Positions 1 to 9,580 of a DNA stretch of 64,000 nucleotides are shown here, one piece after another. A model generated the notes under the pieces. That model ran no database searches, was not told the origin of the DNA, and saw nothing but the letters and a program-made list of their open reading frames with translations. The stretch covers positions 62,001-126,000 of the forward strand of contig AFUT01000008.1 in assembly GCA_000223255.2 (NCBI GenBank). Direction: 5' to 3'. The translations under genes were made by a program, and so were the position numbers. How positions within the stretch are numbered: the stretch's first letter is position 1; each line of letters opens with the position of its first letter. This stretch comes from Streptococcus infantis SK970 (GTDB lineage: Bacteria; Bacillota; Bacilli; Lactobacillales; Streptococcaceae).

Positions 1-369
1 GGACTCATAACTTCCTCCTGTCAACATTTCATAGAAGTTAGTTATAAATCCAAGAACACCAGCAATTTGACCACCGATTCCTGCCACATAATCTTGACGA
101 ACCAAGAACGTGAAGGGCATAACGATGAGGACCATCAAAACAATCGGCGGAAAAATTCGATAGAAGCGTCGTCTGAAAAATCCTATGATATCGATTTTCT
201 CTTTTTGTCCAAATTCTTCTAATAAAAGTGAAGTAATTAGAAAACCTGAGAAGGTGAAGAAGACGTCAACCCCAAAGAAACCTCCTGGGAAAAGCGTCTG
301 AAAGAAATGGTACAAGAGTACCAAAAGCAAACCTGTAATCCTAATCAAGGAAAACCATTTAATACGCAT
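1..369 (-). CDS. Acyltransferase 3 family membrane protein, 3' part outside window
   Basis: Only the first 123 codons are present; the gene runs off the left edge. The start is ATG at 369. The N-terminus is hydrophobic, with the family signature YHFFQTLFPGGFFGVDVFF (histidine of the first helix, then G-VD-FF), followed by SGFLITSLLLEEF and a basic loop FFRRRFYRIFPP before a second membrane helix. This is the pattern of OatA/OafA-type membrane O-acyltransferases, which acetylate cell-wall or surface polysaccharides. The substrate cannot be read from this part. It lies downstream of tgt on the same strand but is separated from it by a strong terminator. Confidence 0.8.
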   Translation of the reverse strand, partial: MRIKWFSLIRITGLLLVLLYHFFQTLFPGGFFGVDVFFTFSGFLITSLLLEEFGQKEKIDIIGFFRRRFYRIFPPIVLMVLIVMPFTFLVRQDYVAGIGGQIAGVLGFITNFYEMLTGGSYES

Positions 370-452
370 ACGAGTTTATTCTCCATTCATTAGATTGGCA
401 AAAAAGCCATCTAATTTCCATCGGTAGTACCTTTATTTTATCAAAAAAACAG

Positions 453-482
453 AAAAATCCTAAGATAAAACTTAGGATTTTT
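453..482 (-). terminator. Rho-independent terminator after tgt
   Basis: A 12-bp perfect stem (453-464 with 471-482, arm AAAAATCCTAAG) with a 6-base loop is followed on the minus strand by a T-rich run. It lies 20 bp past the tgt stop and is nearly symmetrical, so it may act in both directions. Confidence 0.85.
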
Positions 483-501
483 AGCTGATACTAAGCTAAA
501 T

Positions 502-1642
<1,141 letters not shown>

Positions 1643-1740
1643 TTTTTACCTCCGAAGCTGGGAAAGACAGTCCCAGTTCTTACTTTGCGCCCAGGGGCAT
1701 ACTGTATGATTCTATCAAAAAAACAGGAACTGTCACGAAC

Positions 1741-1750
1741 TATGGTATAA
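1741..1750. other. attL: Candidate attL core
   Basis: TATGGTATAA occurs here and again at 37702-37711, in the same orientation, at the two places where phage sequence meets host sequence. A 10-bp match in two windows of about 350 and 110 bp has an appreciable chance of arising at random. The motif also resembles an extended -10 element, so the call is moderate. Confidence 0.45.
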
Positions 1751-1851
1751 GTGACAAATGTTTTTCAATGCTTTCTGTTGCTTATCAATAGTTGAGTTTT
1801 TGCTTATTTTTATTTAAAATCATTTCCGTTGATTTTCGTCATTTTTTTAAA

Positions 1852-1884
1852 TCGTATTCATCTTCGTATTCATCTTCGTATTCA
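1852..1884 (+). repeat. Three copies of TCGTATTCA, candidate integrase arm sites (left)
   Basis: TCGTATTCA starts at 1852, 1864 and 1876, an exact 12-bp period. The same 9-mer with the same 12-bp period is found twice at the other prophage end (37622 and 37634). In the circular phage both sets would flank the att core in the same orientation, as arm-type sites of tyrosine integrases do. The rest of 1751-2026 holds no convincing gene. It contains a small hairpin (1949-1963) and a terminator-like hairpin followed by T residues (about 1971-1996). Confidence 0.5.
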
Positions 1885-2026
1885 TTTTCATACTCACCTT
1901 TGCCCGTATAGTTGAGAAGGCTACAATTTAGTTTTAATAGTTTACATTGGAGGGTGTCCCTCCAACTCCCCGACCTCTGGACAAGGTCTATTTTTTGAAA
2001 AAATTTAAAAAACTTTATAAAAACGC

Positions 2027-2055
2027 TTGACTTTCTCGGTGTACCGTGATATAAT
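2027..2055 (+). promoter_or_regulatory. Consensus sigma-A promoter for the left-arm peptide
   Basis: TTGACT (2027-2032), a 17-bp spacer and a perfect TATAAT (2050-2055). It lies 31 bp before the TTG start of the small + strand gene and is independent of the phage late operon, which runs the other way. Confidence 0.8.
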
Positions 2056-2086
2056 ATAATCAAGATAAGGAAAGGAGGTGAGAAAG

Positions 2087-2242
2087 TTGAACAAAGAAGA
2101 TTGGCTTAGGTTACTTGAGAAGGCGATAGACAATATCCCTGAAACAGTAACAGCTATCGCAAGTCTGGTGACTGCTATAACGGTCGCAAGGCAAAACAAA
2201 AAGCGTAAACCCGAATCCCGCAAAAGAAAAGGTAAACGCTAA
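2087..2242 (+). CDS. 51-residue amphipathic basic peptide, prophage left arm
   Basis: TTG start preceded by a strong AAAGGAGGTG site. The peptide begins MNKEDWLRLLEKAID, has a hydrophobic middle (NIPETVTAIASLVTAITVA) and ends in a lysine/arginine-rich tail (14 basic residues in the last 20). It has its own consensus promoter and its own terminator, the layout of an independently expressed cargo gene. Size, central hydrophobic stretch and basic tail resemble small membrane-active peptides (type I toxins, leaderless bacteriocins), but I do not recognise the family and no function should be assigned. It lies between the attachment site and the lysis genes, on the opposite strand to the late genes. 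Confidence 0.6.
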   Translation: MNKEDWLRLLEKAIDNIPETVTAIASLVTAITVARQNKKRKPESRKRKGKR

Positions 2243-2278
2243 GAGGTGGGGGCGAAAGCCCCTCACACCTCTATTTTA
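2242..2278 (+). terminator. Terminator after the left-arm peptide
   Basis: A long hairpin with arms AGAGGTG...CACCTCT and an inner GGGGC/GCCCC stem closed by GAAA (2242-2272), followed by ATTTTAT. It begins inside the stop codon of the peptide gene. Confidence 0.7.
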
Positions 2279-2375
2279 TCAAATGAAAAGAGGAAAAGCA
2301 ATGGTTAGTGCAATAGCTATTTTTATAATTGCAGTCAATGTATATATTTATCTAAAAATAAAAGGACAAATAAGT

Positions 2376-2555
2376 ATGAGAAAAATTATTCAAGAATTAT
2401 TAGACAGTTCGATGTCTACATCTGCTATTTCGCAAGGCGCTGGAGTTCCTTGGACTACTGTTTCTGACCTTAGAAAAGGAAAAACAAGCATGGACAAAAT
2501 GGCCCTTCTCACAGCAGAAAAACTTTATGAATTTGCTACAGCTGATAAGCAGTGA
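2376..2555 (+). CDS. Small helix-turn-helix-like phage protein
   Basis: 59 residues from ATG 2376 (AAAGGA 7-9 bases upstream). The part TSAISQGAGVPWTTVSDLRKGKTSMDKMALLTAEKLYEF reads as a short XRE-like helix-turn-helix; similar small proteins occur near the lysin end of streptococcal prophages. The same frame is open back to ATGs at 2283 and 2301, and the longer form would add a hydrophobic N-terminal segment (VSAIAIFIIAVNVYIYLKIK), making a membrane-anchored HTH. GAGG before 2301 makes that start possible. I prefer 2376 because the HTH unit is complete there. Confidence 0.6.
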   Translation: MRKIIQELLDSSMSTSAISQGAGVPWTTVSDLRKGKTSMDKMALLTAEKLYEFATADKQ

Positions 2556-2573
2556 TTTCGGTCACTGCTTTTA
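2547..2573 (+). terminator. Terminator after the small HTH gene
   Basis: Nine-base-pair stem AAGCAGTGA / TCACTGCTT (2547-2555 and 2562-2570) followed by TTT. It overlaps the stop codon of the HTH gene. Confidence 0.75.
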
Positions 2574-2583
2574 TTATTGCCAA

Positions 2584-2613
2584 ACAAAAAAACCGCTAGC
2601 GATTGCCAGCGGT
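2584..2613 (-). terminator. Terminator of the phage late operon
   Basis: On the minus strand the stem ACCGCT/AGCGGT (2608-2613 with 2592-2597) is followed by seven T residues, 36 bases after the lysin stop. It is the end of the leftward late transcript. Confidence 0.75.
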
Positions 2614-2648
2614 CAAGTGTAATTAAATTTTGAAAGCCTTTCTATGCT

Positions 2649-3653
2649 TTATTTCGTTGTGATGAGACCGTCAGGTAATACAGTAAGCGCTGGTTTGTCT
2701 GAACGACTGCCATCCTCGTTGACGTAGTACCAGCCACCTTCGACTTGGACAAGTTCTTTTGAAGACATTGCGCCATTCTCTTCTTTGAGATGGTATAGTT
2801 TATCCTTGTATTGAACCCAACCAGTGACCATCGCTCCTTCTGTATCGAAGTAATACCATTTTCCATTAATTTTCTTCCATCCAGTAGCCATAGCTCCTGA
2901 AGGGTCTAAATAGTACCATTTGCCATCTGAATGCTTTTTCCACTTGCCTTCAAGCATGTAGCCAGAGCCGTCAAAATAATACCAGGTTCCATCGATTTTT
3001 TCAAATTTCTCTTTTGGATAAGATCCGTCAGGATATTCATACCACCATCCAGTATCATTTCTTTTCCATTTTGGCTTTGCTTCTTCATCATCTAGTAAAA
3101 CAATGTTCTTATCGTACGGATTTGAAGAGTATTGCCACCAGCGGATACCATCCATGGATGGGAAGTATTCAAAATCAGCATTACCGTCATTTAAACCATA
3201 GCCAGCAATCCAAAGACTGTTTGGGAATTTCTCAAGAATCTGCTCATAATAGATATTATTGAGCGTGAATGGCTTATAGCTGTAATAGATTGGCTCATAG
3301 CCATTTTCTTTGAGGATTTCCATGAAGCGAATACAAGCATCTGTATTTGATTGTTTATCTCCGCTAGCGTGATCTTCGTAGTCAAGGCACAAGTATTTTA
3401 CTTTTTGAGGCACATTATCAAGGAAGTAGCGTGCCTCTCGCTCAGCTTCTTCAATGTCACCACCGAACCAAGCAAAATGATAGAAGCCAATCGGATTGGA
3501 TTGCTCTACTTGAGCAGACAAGCAAGGGTTTAGATAATTTGTACTTTCAGAAACTTTGATAATAGTATTCTGTGTACCCATGTCAGCCAAAATACCTGTA
3601 ATATCGTATCCATTGTGACTAGATACGTCGATGAATAAGTCGTTTTTCTTCAT
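2649..3653 (-). CDS. Endolysin: GH25 muramidase with choline-binding repeats (Cpl-1-like)
   Basis: 334 residues, close to the 339 of phage Cp-1 lysozyme Cpl-1, and alike along its length. N-terminal GH25 domain (about 1-190) has catalytic Asp9 in FIDVSSHNG and Glu in LDYEDHAS, plus [10 protein letters not shown] and [10 protein letters not shown]. The C-terminal half carries about six choline-binding repeats ([45 protein letters not shown] and degenerate copies), then a short tail ending PDGLITTK as in Cpl-1. Cleaves the wall glycan at the end of infection after the holin opens the membrane. AGGAG lies 6 bases before ATG 3653. The choline-binding module implies a choline-containing host wall. 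Confidence 0.95.
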   Translation of the reverse strand: MKKNDLFIDVSSHNGYDITGILADMGTQNTIIKVSESTNYLNPCLSAQVEQSNPIGFYHFAWFGGDIEEAEREARYFLDNVPQKVKYLCLDYEDHASGDKQSNTDACIRFMEILKENGYEPIYYSYKPFTLNNIYYEQILEKFPNSLWIAGYGLNDGNADFEYFPSMDGIRWWQYSSNPYDKNIVLLDDEEAKPKWKRNDTGWWYEYPDGSYPKEKFEKIDGTWYYFDGSGYMLEGKWKKHSDGKWYYLDPSGAMATGWKKINGKWYYFDTEGAMVTGWVQYKDKLYHLKEENGAMSSKELVQVEGGWYYVNEDGSRSDKPALTVLPDGLITTK

Positions 3654-3662
3654 TGTTTTCTC

Positions 3663-3940
3663 CTAATCTTCGCTTGGTTCTTGATAGTCAAGAGCACGTT
3701 TGCTATCAGAGATTCCTGATGTTGTTGGGTCTGGAATGATATTTAGGATGTTTACAATCGTCAACCCCACAAGATAAGGGTTTGCAAAGAATTTGCCAAG
3801 CAAGTCTAAAATGACTCCCCAACTGACCAAGTCCTCCAGTTTAAGATTAAAATATGCGAGAATTGGCAAAGCTAGTGCGAATGCCACTCGCAATAAAAAT
3901 GTTTTGTTTTTAAGTTAAAACGTACTTTCCAGTTAATCAT
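3663..3940 (-). CDS. Phage holin (phi-LC3 type), frameshifted
   Basis: Begins at ATG 3940 (GGAGG upstream) as MINWKVRFNLK, the typical start of phi-LC3-family holins. It continues in another frame as LLRVAFALALPILAYFNLKLEDLVSW with a second hydrophobic stretch and a polar DPTTSGISDSKRALDYQEPSED tail, also typical. The break is in the A run at 3907-3911, one base short; restoring it gives 92 residues, the usual size. Two membrane segments form the lesion that lets the endolysin out. Ten bases upstream of the lysin gene. Confidence 0.8.
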
Positions 3941-3954
3941 GTGTTATCCTCCTT

Positions 3955-4239
3955 TTATTGTTTATTTTGAATTAAATTTTTAAGCTCTCTCACGTCTTCG
4001 CCAAGTGATTTCACTTGCTCAGCTAGTACTAAGATAGCCTTATTCTGTTCATCGTGGTTATCGAGCCGTTTGTTGGCTGATGTCTTGAATTCGTTCAGAT
4101 TTTCGATATCTTTCTCTAAAATCGTAAGACGATTCTCTTGTTTGGTTGCTTTATCTTTCATCGAAAAATAAAGACCAATCACAGGGATAAGGGTGATGAA
4201 GATCTGTACGAGAAATCGTTCATATCCTGGCATATACAC
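3955..4239 (-). CDS. XhlA-like membrane/coiled-coil protein, lysis cassette
   Basis: 94 residues with one N-terminal membrane segment (FLVQIFITLIPVIGLYFSM) and a long charged coiled coil (heptad-like pattern from residue 30 to the end, NRLTILEKDIENLNEF...). Holin-associated XhlA-type proteins have the same two parts, usually with the helix at the C-terminus, so the family is not certain. Its place just before the holin supports a role in lysis. Confidence 0.55.
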   Translation of the reverse strand: MYMPGYERFLVQIFITLIPVIGLYFSMKDKATKQENRLTILEKDIENLNEFKTSANKRLDNHDEQNKAILVLAEQVKSLGEDVRELKNLIQNKQ

Positions 4240-4242
4240 CTC

Positions 4243-4878
4243 CTATTCCTTCCCTTCAAATTTCCAAGCGACACCCGTTCCGTTTTGTTCCAGGGTACCA
4301 TTTATCACAAACGCGCTGACAGGCTCGCCGTTGTAAGTAAATTCCTTATTAAGCTGAACCAAGATGCGTTTCCCTTCGCCGTTAACCTCTACATGCTCAG
4401 GGTCTTCAATGGTAATTAGGTCATGTGGTAAGTAGGTCTTACCAACTTCAGCTAGTGGAATCAACTCAACCAATTCTTTATAAGTCGTGCCGTACTCGAT
4501 ATTCTTGCTCATGACAGAGTTCAAGACAAGAACATGAATGACCTTCTGATTCACCTTCGAATTCTCTTCAGTCTGCTTAATAAGAGCTGTAAGCTTGTTC
4601 TGTTCACTCTCGTTTTGCGCAATCTTCTGATTGGCCTGTTCAAGTTGCGCCTGTGTTTTGACGATGGCGCTTCCTGGATCTAGCTCGGATTTTAGGATGT
4701 CCAGCACATCTTGAATCAAGACATCTTCCGGTTCATTTGTCCGGTCTCCTGTTAGCTCACGCATGTTCGCACTGTACCGATTGCCTTCTGACAGACGGAT
4801 TTCAACCACTGTCTTGATATTGTCGCCAAAACCTCGTGTATAAGGCTTGCTTGCTAGTTCGTAGTTATTGATTGCCAT
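4243..4878 (-). CDS. DUF1366-like phage protein
   Basis: 211 residues, no signal peptide. Begins MAINNYELASKPYTRGFGDNIKTVVEIRLSEGNRYSANMRELT; a central coiled coil (KTQAQLEQANQKIAQNESEQNKLTALIK) is followed by a beta-rich C-terminus. I recognise this as the DUF1366 family found between tail fibre and holin in many streptococcal siphophages. The biochemical role is unknown; a baseplate or fibre accessory is inference from position. Overlaps the preceding small gene by 14 bases. Confidence 0.65.
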   Translation of the reverse strand: MAINNYELASKPYTRGFGDNIKTVVEIRLSEGNRYSANMRELTGDRTNEPEDVLIQDVLDILKSELDPGSAIVKTQAQLEQANQKIAQNESEQNKLTALIKQTEENSKVNQKVIHVLVLNSVMSKNIEYGTTYKELVELIPLAEVGKTYLPHDLITIEDPEHVEVNGEGKRILVQLNKEFTYNGEPVSAFVINGTLEQNGTGVAWKFEGKE

Positions 4879-5068
4879 TTGTCATTTCTCCTCTCACTTC
4901 TTCAAGTTTTGCTTTAAGTTCTTCATTCGAATCAATGATGTTTAAAATTTCCTTGAGTTGTTTTTGAGTGATTTCATACAGCGCCTTGTAAGTTGCTGCA
5001 TCGCTTGCTTTTAGTCCGATATCATCACTTAAGTTTTGGATGATTAATTGATTAATTTCTTCCTTCAT
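4865..5068 (-). CDS. Small helical phage protein, function unknown
   Basis: 67 residues, mostly helical and acidic (KEEINQLIIQNLSDDIGLKASDAATYKALYEITQKQLKEILNIID at the start). Overlaps the tail-fibre gene by 17 bases and the DUF1366 gene by 14, so it is translated in the same late transcript. I do not recognise a family with a known role. Confidence 0.6.
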   Translation of the reverse strand: MKEEINQLIIQNLSDDIGLKASDAATYKALYEITQKQLKEILNIIDSNEELKAKLEEVRGEMTNGNQ

Positions 5069-8000
5069 TTACTTTCTCCAATTTCTGATTGAGTTCTTGA
5101 ATAGCCTTAATTAAATAAGGTACGAGTACGAAACTGCTATATGAATAAGTGCCATCTGGATTTTCCAAAAATGCTTCAGGAGCGTACTTCTGTACATCTT
5201 GCGCCATGATACCACACGAAATATCCTCGATTTTCCCGTCGTATTCCTTACGATAAGAGTAAGTTTTCAGACGGTTGATAACTTCCAGAGCAGACACCTT
5301 ACTATCTTCAATGTTATGTTTATATCGTCTGTCAGAGATTTCTTTATTAACGGGTATCCATGAGTACGAATTGTCAAAACGGTATAGGTAGATATATCCT
5401 GAGCTTTCTTGAATGCGTTTAAATGATGGCGAGTGTATCCAATAGCCACCTTCTTTCGTGTTATCGTCCGTTATATAATAAATATTTCCGCTGACTTTCA
5501 AGTTCCCGTGAATAATGGGTGTATTCCAAAAATGAGCTTGATTGTAGCAATACATCTCTCCGTTGTTTTTTACAAACCACGCTGTATCACCGGGTTTCCC
5601 CCAATCATTTCCCCAGTTAACCCAAAGAGCTGTTTGGCCCCATCGTCCATTACCGCTTCCCATACCAACCTTAAATTGATTTTGACCAGTTAGCCAATAA
5701 GTGCTTGGATCTTTGTCATGCGTACCAATTTGGAAGCCACCAATCCGGCCTTTGTAACCTTCAAGTAAGGTTGCTGAGACCACTACTGACCGTAGCTTGT
5801 TGATGAAAGCATTCTTAGCAGCTAATGTGTCTGTGAATACATCACTTGCGACAAGCTTGCGTGCCAGGGCCGTATCAAATATCAATTTGTCTGCTGAAAT
5901 CGAATTTGAGCGAATAATATCCGCATTCAGCGTGCCTACTTTGGCATCGCCTACAAATAAACGCTTGAAATAACCGTCTATGGCTGTGATTTCATCTAGA
6001 AGCGTTCTACCTTTTAGACGGATTTTAGCAGCTTCAATCAGAATGTTATTGCTATTCAGATTGATTTGAGAAGAAACCGCACCAGGTCCAGTAAGGGTTT
6101 GGATAGCATAGGAATTATTCAGCTGTGAGACTTGAGTTTGAGTGACTACATCTTGTGTAGATGTGGTGTCACTGAATTTTTTAGGAGGTTTGTCACCACG
6201 GATAAGTGATACCTTACCGATTGCGACTTGACCGTTATTCATCAACCAAATTTCAAGAGGAAATTCTCTTGTTTTCGTTACCGTTTTATTGACCGTCATC
6301 GTACCTGTAATGATTTGTATGCCGGTTTTGTTGAAAGTCACTCGGTCAGACGCAATAACACTGTTATCGTTCCACAATTCAATTCCAAGCGGTGCATCTG
6401 GCAGTACATCTACCCATGCTTCAATGCGATAACTTAACTTCTCGCTATTCGTAAATGTCGAGGTGTTGAGTGGCAATGCGAATCCGTGATAGGCTACTTG
6501 AGATTTGCCAGTGGTTGTAATTCGTAGCAATCTAGTATCAGCTTGAACCTCGATCACATTCGCTTCAGGTTGCTTCTTTGTCCACTTGCTGAAGTTCGTT
6601 GGATCATATACCAGGTTAAAGTCATCCAAGAAATTAGATACACGACTAACTAGACCGTCAGCGGTCTGAATAACTTGTGAAATCGCTTGGTCTTGTCGTT
6701 GCAAGGTTTGAGTGTGTGATGATACGGTATCTCGTACATCGTTAAACTCTACAACACTCACAATTTCAGAAGAGTTAACATCGTAGTCTGTCATGCGGTC
6801 AGAATGCTCAAGTTTCATACCGCAGATTTCAAGACTACCATTTCCACTTTGACCAAATTGTATTGAGTTAGATACTGTATCTGCTGTGAATGTGAATTGA
6901 TATCTAACCCAATCTTTGTTCGAGATAGATTTGAATAATCTACGATTATTATCATTTGTAGTCCATGCACGCATCAACAAATTGACATTCTGACTCGTAC
7001 TATTGCTAGATACTCTCGCCCAGCACGACATTGTGTATTTTTCGCCAACAACCAAATTAACTTTTTGACCGATATCTTTATTTCCACCGTTCGTGTTTCC
7101 TACAATACGAATAGCCTTCTTGATAGCGGTATGCGGTGCATCTCTTAATTCGATAACATCTGTCCGACCGTTACCACCTGACAAATACAATCCCCAAGTT
7201 CCGTTCAAGGAGTCCCCCGCTGGAATGATGGACGAATTTTGCAAGAGGTTATCATTTCTAATAATATCTCTCAGTTTGGTTTCAATACGTGAGATGGTTC
7301 TTTGGAATCCGTCGACAGAATTCTTGACAATATTCTGGACTTGAGTAGCATTTTGAAAACCTTTGTCATTGGCCAATCTGTCAAAATCGGTACGAGACAA
7401 TTTCTCAATAATCTGGCCAGCTTGAACTTCGATTCTGCTTTCAGCAATTCTCAACCTATCTGTCAGAGGGTCAACCTCTTGTTTAGTCACAAGTGTTTTG
7501 ATTCTGTCTGTTATCTGCTCGATTTTGGCAAAGTTGGAATCAGACAAACCTTTAGAAGTATTAGCGGACTCAAGAGCGTTTCTAGCTTCTTCTAAAGCTT
7601 CTTCAGCGGTTTGAGTAACTGTTGAACCAATCGCACGAATCTCTTCGATTTTTGTTCGTTGGTCTTCAAGTTTCTCGTTCATGCTTCTATCGAAACCTGA
7701 AAAACGATTGTCGATTTCATCGGATAGAGCACGCTTGTTTTCTTCTGCTTTGGCTTTGGCTTGTTCGATGCCGTCTGTGAATTCATCTTTGATATCCTTG
7801 ACTTTTCTATCGAATGCTAAATCAGCGTTCTCGATTTCTTTGTTTAATCGTGTTTCAAAAATGTGTGTCTCTTCCTTGATTGCATCGCTTACTACATTAC
7901 CGATTGCACTTGCAAGACCTGATTGAAACTGACCGAAACCAATAGATTTTAATTTCTTAGCCATTGGGGAGTAGGTGTACTTAGTAATTTTCTTTCTCAC

Positions 8001-8885
8001 GTCTAAATCGTAGTATTCGTGGTAGACACCTACAACATCAAACATCTGAACAGGAACATCACTCTGACCGATAACATCAATTTCAATGCTATCTTCGAGC
8101 ATATCGCACAAGGTTGTTCTGAAATACTGCTTGCCATATTCTCTAAGGCTTGCTTCATCTTTAACATCCTGGTCATTTACTTCTACAACATCTTCATAAA
8201 TCTGACTGTATTTGTTAATCAGTGGACTATCAACAACCACTTTATAGTGTTTATCGACTGGATTTTCTCCCTCACCACGTATAGTTGTGATGAAGGTGAT
8301 GCGAGTTCTTAAAGACTTAGTAGATGTTTTATGTTCATAGCTAGATAGGTTTTTCTTATACATGAAAAGCGATTCATTTTCTGAACCGCCATTTTTCAAC
8401 AATCGTACTTGGTAGCCATGTCTGACTAAATCACCGCCCCACAAACCTACAATAGAATGCTTATCCTTGGTCAAAGCTTCCATAGCGTTCTTGCTATCGA
8501 TATTAAAAGTATGTCTCTCATCAATATCAGAGAAAAAAGAAAATGGATTTTCTCTAGTGATGCTCCCAGCAAATTGACTCAAAGCAGTTGAGCCAGTCGC
8601 TCTATCCAAAGACATTGGATTGACAACGTAGTGATTTAACATTGTCATGACCTGGTTTGCATAGACTTGAATATATCCATGTTTTTTCTCAACCTCAAAA
8701 ATTACAAAGTCTTGCTCACCGTGTAGATCATCAGCGGTCAAGAATTTTTCTTCTCTCAGTCTTTGCCACAAGATATCATTGGTAGGGAATTTAAAGGTTA
8801 ATTGGTAGGTGCTATTATCTTCCTGTACGATATCATCATCGTAGGCAGCATTAAGAGGTATGTTTCCTTCTGTTAAATAAATCAT
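5052..8885 (-). CDS. Tail tip/fibre protein with tail-endopeptidase-like start, carbohydrate-binding region and C-terminal S74 chaperone
   Basis: 1277 residues. Residues 1 to about 320 resemble prophage tail endopeptidase/minor structural proteins (Tal). A long coiled coil follows (about 330-530: EETHIFETRLNKEIENADLAF and onward). Then comes a jelly-roll CBM-like region (LLQNSSIIPAGDSLNGTWG ... FTFTADTVSNSIQFGQSGNGSLEICGMKLEH) and a second similar one. The C-terminus is a Peptidase_S74 intramolecular chaperone (SDRRYKHNIEDSKVSALEVINRLKTYSY at its start), which trimerises the fibre and then cuts itself off, normally at a Ser-Asp motif. Likely the host-recognition protein. Four-base overlap with Dit. 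Confidence 0.85.
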   Translation of the reverse strand: MIYLTEGNIPLNAAYDDDIVQEDNSTYQLTFKFPTNDILWQRLREEKFLTADDLHGEQDFVIFEVEKKHGYIQVYANQVMTMLNHYVVNPMSLDRATGSTALSQFAGSITRENPFSFFSDIDERHTFNIDSKNAMEALTKDKHSIVGLWGGDLVRHGYQVRLLKNGGSENESLFMYKKNLSSYEHKTSTKSLRTRITFITTIRGEGENPVDKHYKVVVDSPLINKYSQIYEDVVEVNDQDVKDEASLREYGKQYFRTTLCDMLEDSIEIDVIGQSDVPVQMFDVVGVYHEYYDLDVRKKITKYTYSPMAKKLKSIGFGQFQSGLASAIGNVVSDAIKEETHIFETRLNKEIENADLAFDRKVKDIKDEFTDGIEQAKAKAEENKRALSDEIDNRFSGFDRSMNEKLEDQRTKIEEIRAIGSTVTQTAEEALEEARNALESANTSKGLSDSNFAKIEQITDRIKTLVTKQEVDPLTDRLRIAESRIEVQAGQIIEKLSRTDFDRLANDKGFQNATQVQNIVKNSVDGFQRTISRIETKLRDIIRNDNLLQNSSIIPAGDSLNGTWGLYLSGGNGRTDVIELRDAPHTAIKKAIRIVGNTNGGNKDIGQKVNLVVGEKYTMSCWARVSSNSTSQNVNLLMRAWTTNDNNRRLFKSISNKDWVRYQFTFTADTVSNSIQFGQSGNGSLEICGMKLEHSDRMTDYDVNSSEIVSVVEFNDVRDTVSSHTQTLQRQDQAISQVIQTADGLVSRVSNFLDDFNLVYDPTNFSKWTKKQPEANVIEVQADTRLLRITTTGKSQVAYHGFALPLNTSTFTNSEKLSYRIEAWVDVLPDAPLGIELWNDNSVIASDRVTFNKTGIQIITGTMTVNKTVTKTREFPLEIWLMNNGQVAIGKVSLIRGDKPPKKFSDTTSTQDVVTQTQVSQLNNSYAIQTLTGPGAVSSQINLNSNNILIEAAKIRLKGRTLLDEITAIDGYFKRLFVGDAKVGTLNADIIRSNSISADKLIFDTALARKLVASDVFTDTLAAKNAFINKLRSVVVSATLLEGYKGRIGGFQIGTHDKDPSTYWLTGQNQFKVGMGSGNGRWGQTALWVNWGNDWGKPGDTAWFVKNNGEMYCYNQAHFWNTPIIHGNLKVSGNIYYITDDNTKEGGYWIHSPSFKRIQESSGYIYLYRFDNSYSWIPVNKEISDRRYKHNIEDSKVSALEVINRLKTYSYRKEYDGKIEDISCGIMAQDVQKYAPEAFLENPDGTYSYSSFVLVPYLIKAIQELNQKLEKVNEGRN

Positions 8886-9580
8886 ACTTTATACCTCCAA
8901 TTTGGTTTAATAGTCACCTTACGGATATTTCCTGTAAATATCACACCGTTATGACCAACAGGGATTTCAAAGAACCCACCACGCTTTCTGAGAGTGTTTT
9001 GAACTGTCCCAGTAGCGTTGTAGATGTTCTGTCTGCCATGCCTGCAATCGATTGTGGCTTTATTATTTACAGTTAAATGCATAGTCTTCTGGCCAATTGT
9101 AAGTGATACATCACCACTACCTTCAATATCAATGATTGGCTCTGAATAGACTGTACCGATATTGTTAATCGTTCCAACTCTTGTTAATACGATTGGTGCA
9201 ACATTCTTCAAATATCTGAATGGGTGCATCAGTAATTTAACATCTAATGTGTAAGCGTGTGGTCCATTCCTATGGTAGCTTGCTGAAACATATTCAGCGT
9301 AAAATATAGAGTCTGGTTGATATCCAAACTCGATTTCATTCTTTCCATCGTGAAATTTTTCAATAATGGTTGAAACGTCAATAAGTTTTGGTAGATAGAA
9401 AGAAACCGTGCGTTCATAACTTTTATAAGAACCATCTAACACACGATAACTTCCATTCATTCCATAAATGTCTACAACTTCAGATGTTTTTGGTTCTGCA
9501 CACTCACTTACCCCAAAATCAGTAACCACACTGTGAGGGATAGTAGATGTATTGAAACCATTAATTATAAGGTAAAACAT
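8882..9580 (-). CDS. Distal tail protein (Dit)
   Basis: 232 residues. Begins MFYLIINGFNTSTIPHSVVTDFGVSECAEPKTSEVVDI at its start region, with GMNGSYRVLDGSYKSYERTVSFYL, the SPP1 gp19.1/Dit pattern, and a C-terminal beta-sandwich (TINNIGTVYSEPIIDIEGSGDVSL). Dit forms the hexameric hub between tail tube and tip fibre. It lies between tape measure and fibre, the standard order, and its ATG overlaps the tape-measure stop by one base. Confidence 0.88.
   Translation of the reverse strand: MFYLIINGFNTSTIPHSVVTDFGVSECAEPKTSEVVDIYGMNGSYRVLDGSYKSYERTVSFYLPKLIDVSTIIEKFHDGKNEIEFGYQPDSIFYAEYVSASYHRNGPHAYTLDVKLLMHPFRYLKNVAPIVLTRVGTINNIGTVYSEPIIDIEGSGDVSLTIGQKTMHLTVNNKATIDCRHGRQNIYNATGTVQNTLRKRGGFFEIPVGHNGVIFTGNIRKVTIKPNWRYKV

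Noticed and set aside
1839-2063. Open frame ending in EYEDEYEDEY-like repeats on the minus strand
   Set aside because: The repeats are the 12-bp arm-type DNA repeat read as codons; no ribosome site, and it overlaps the consensus promoter of the opposite gene.
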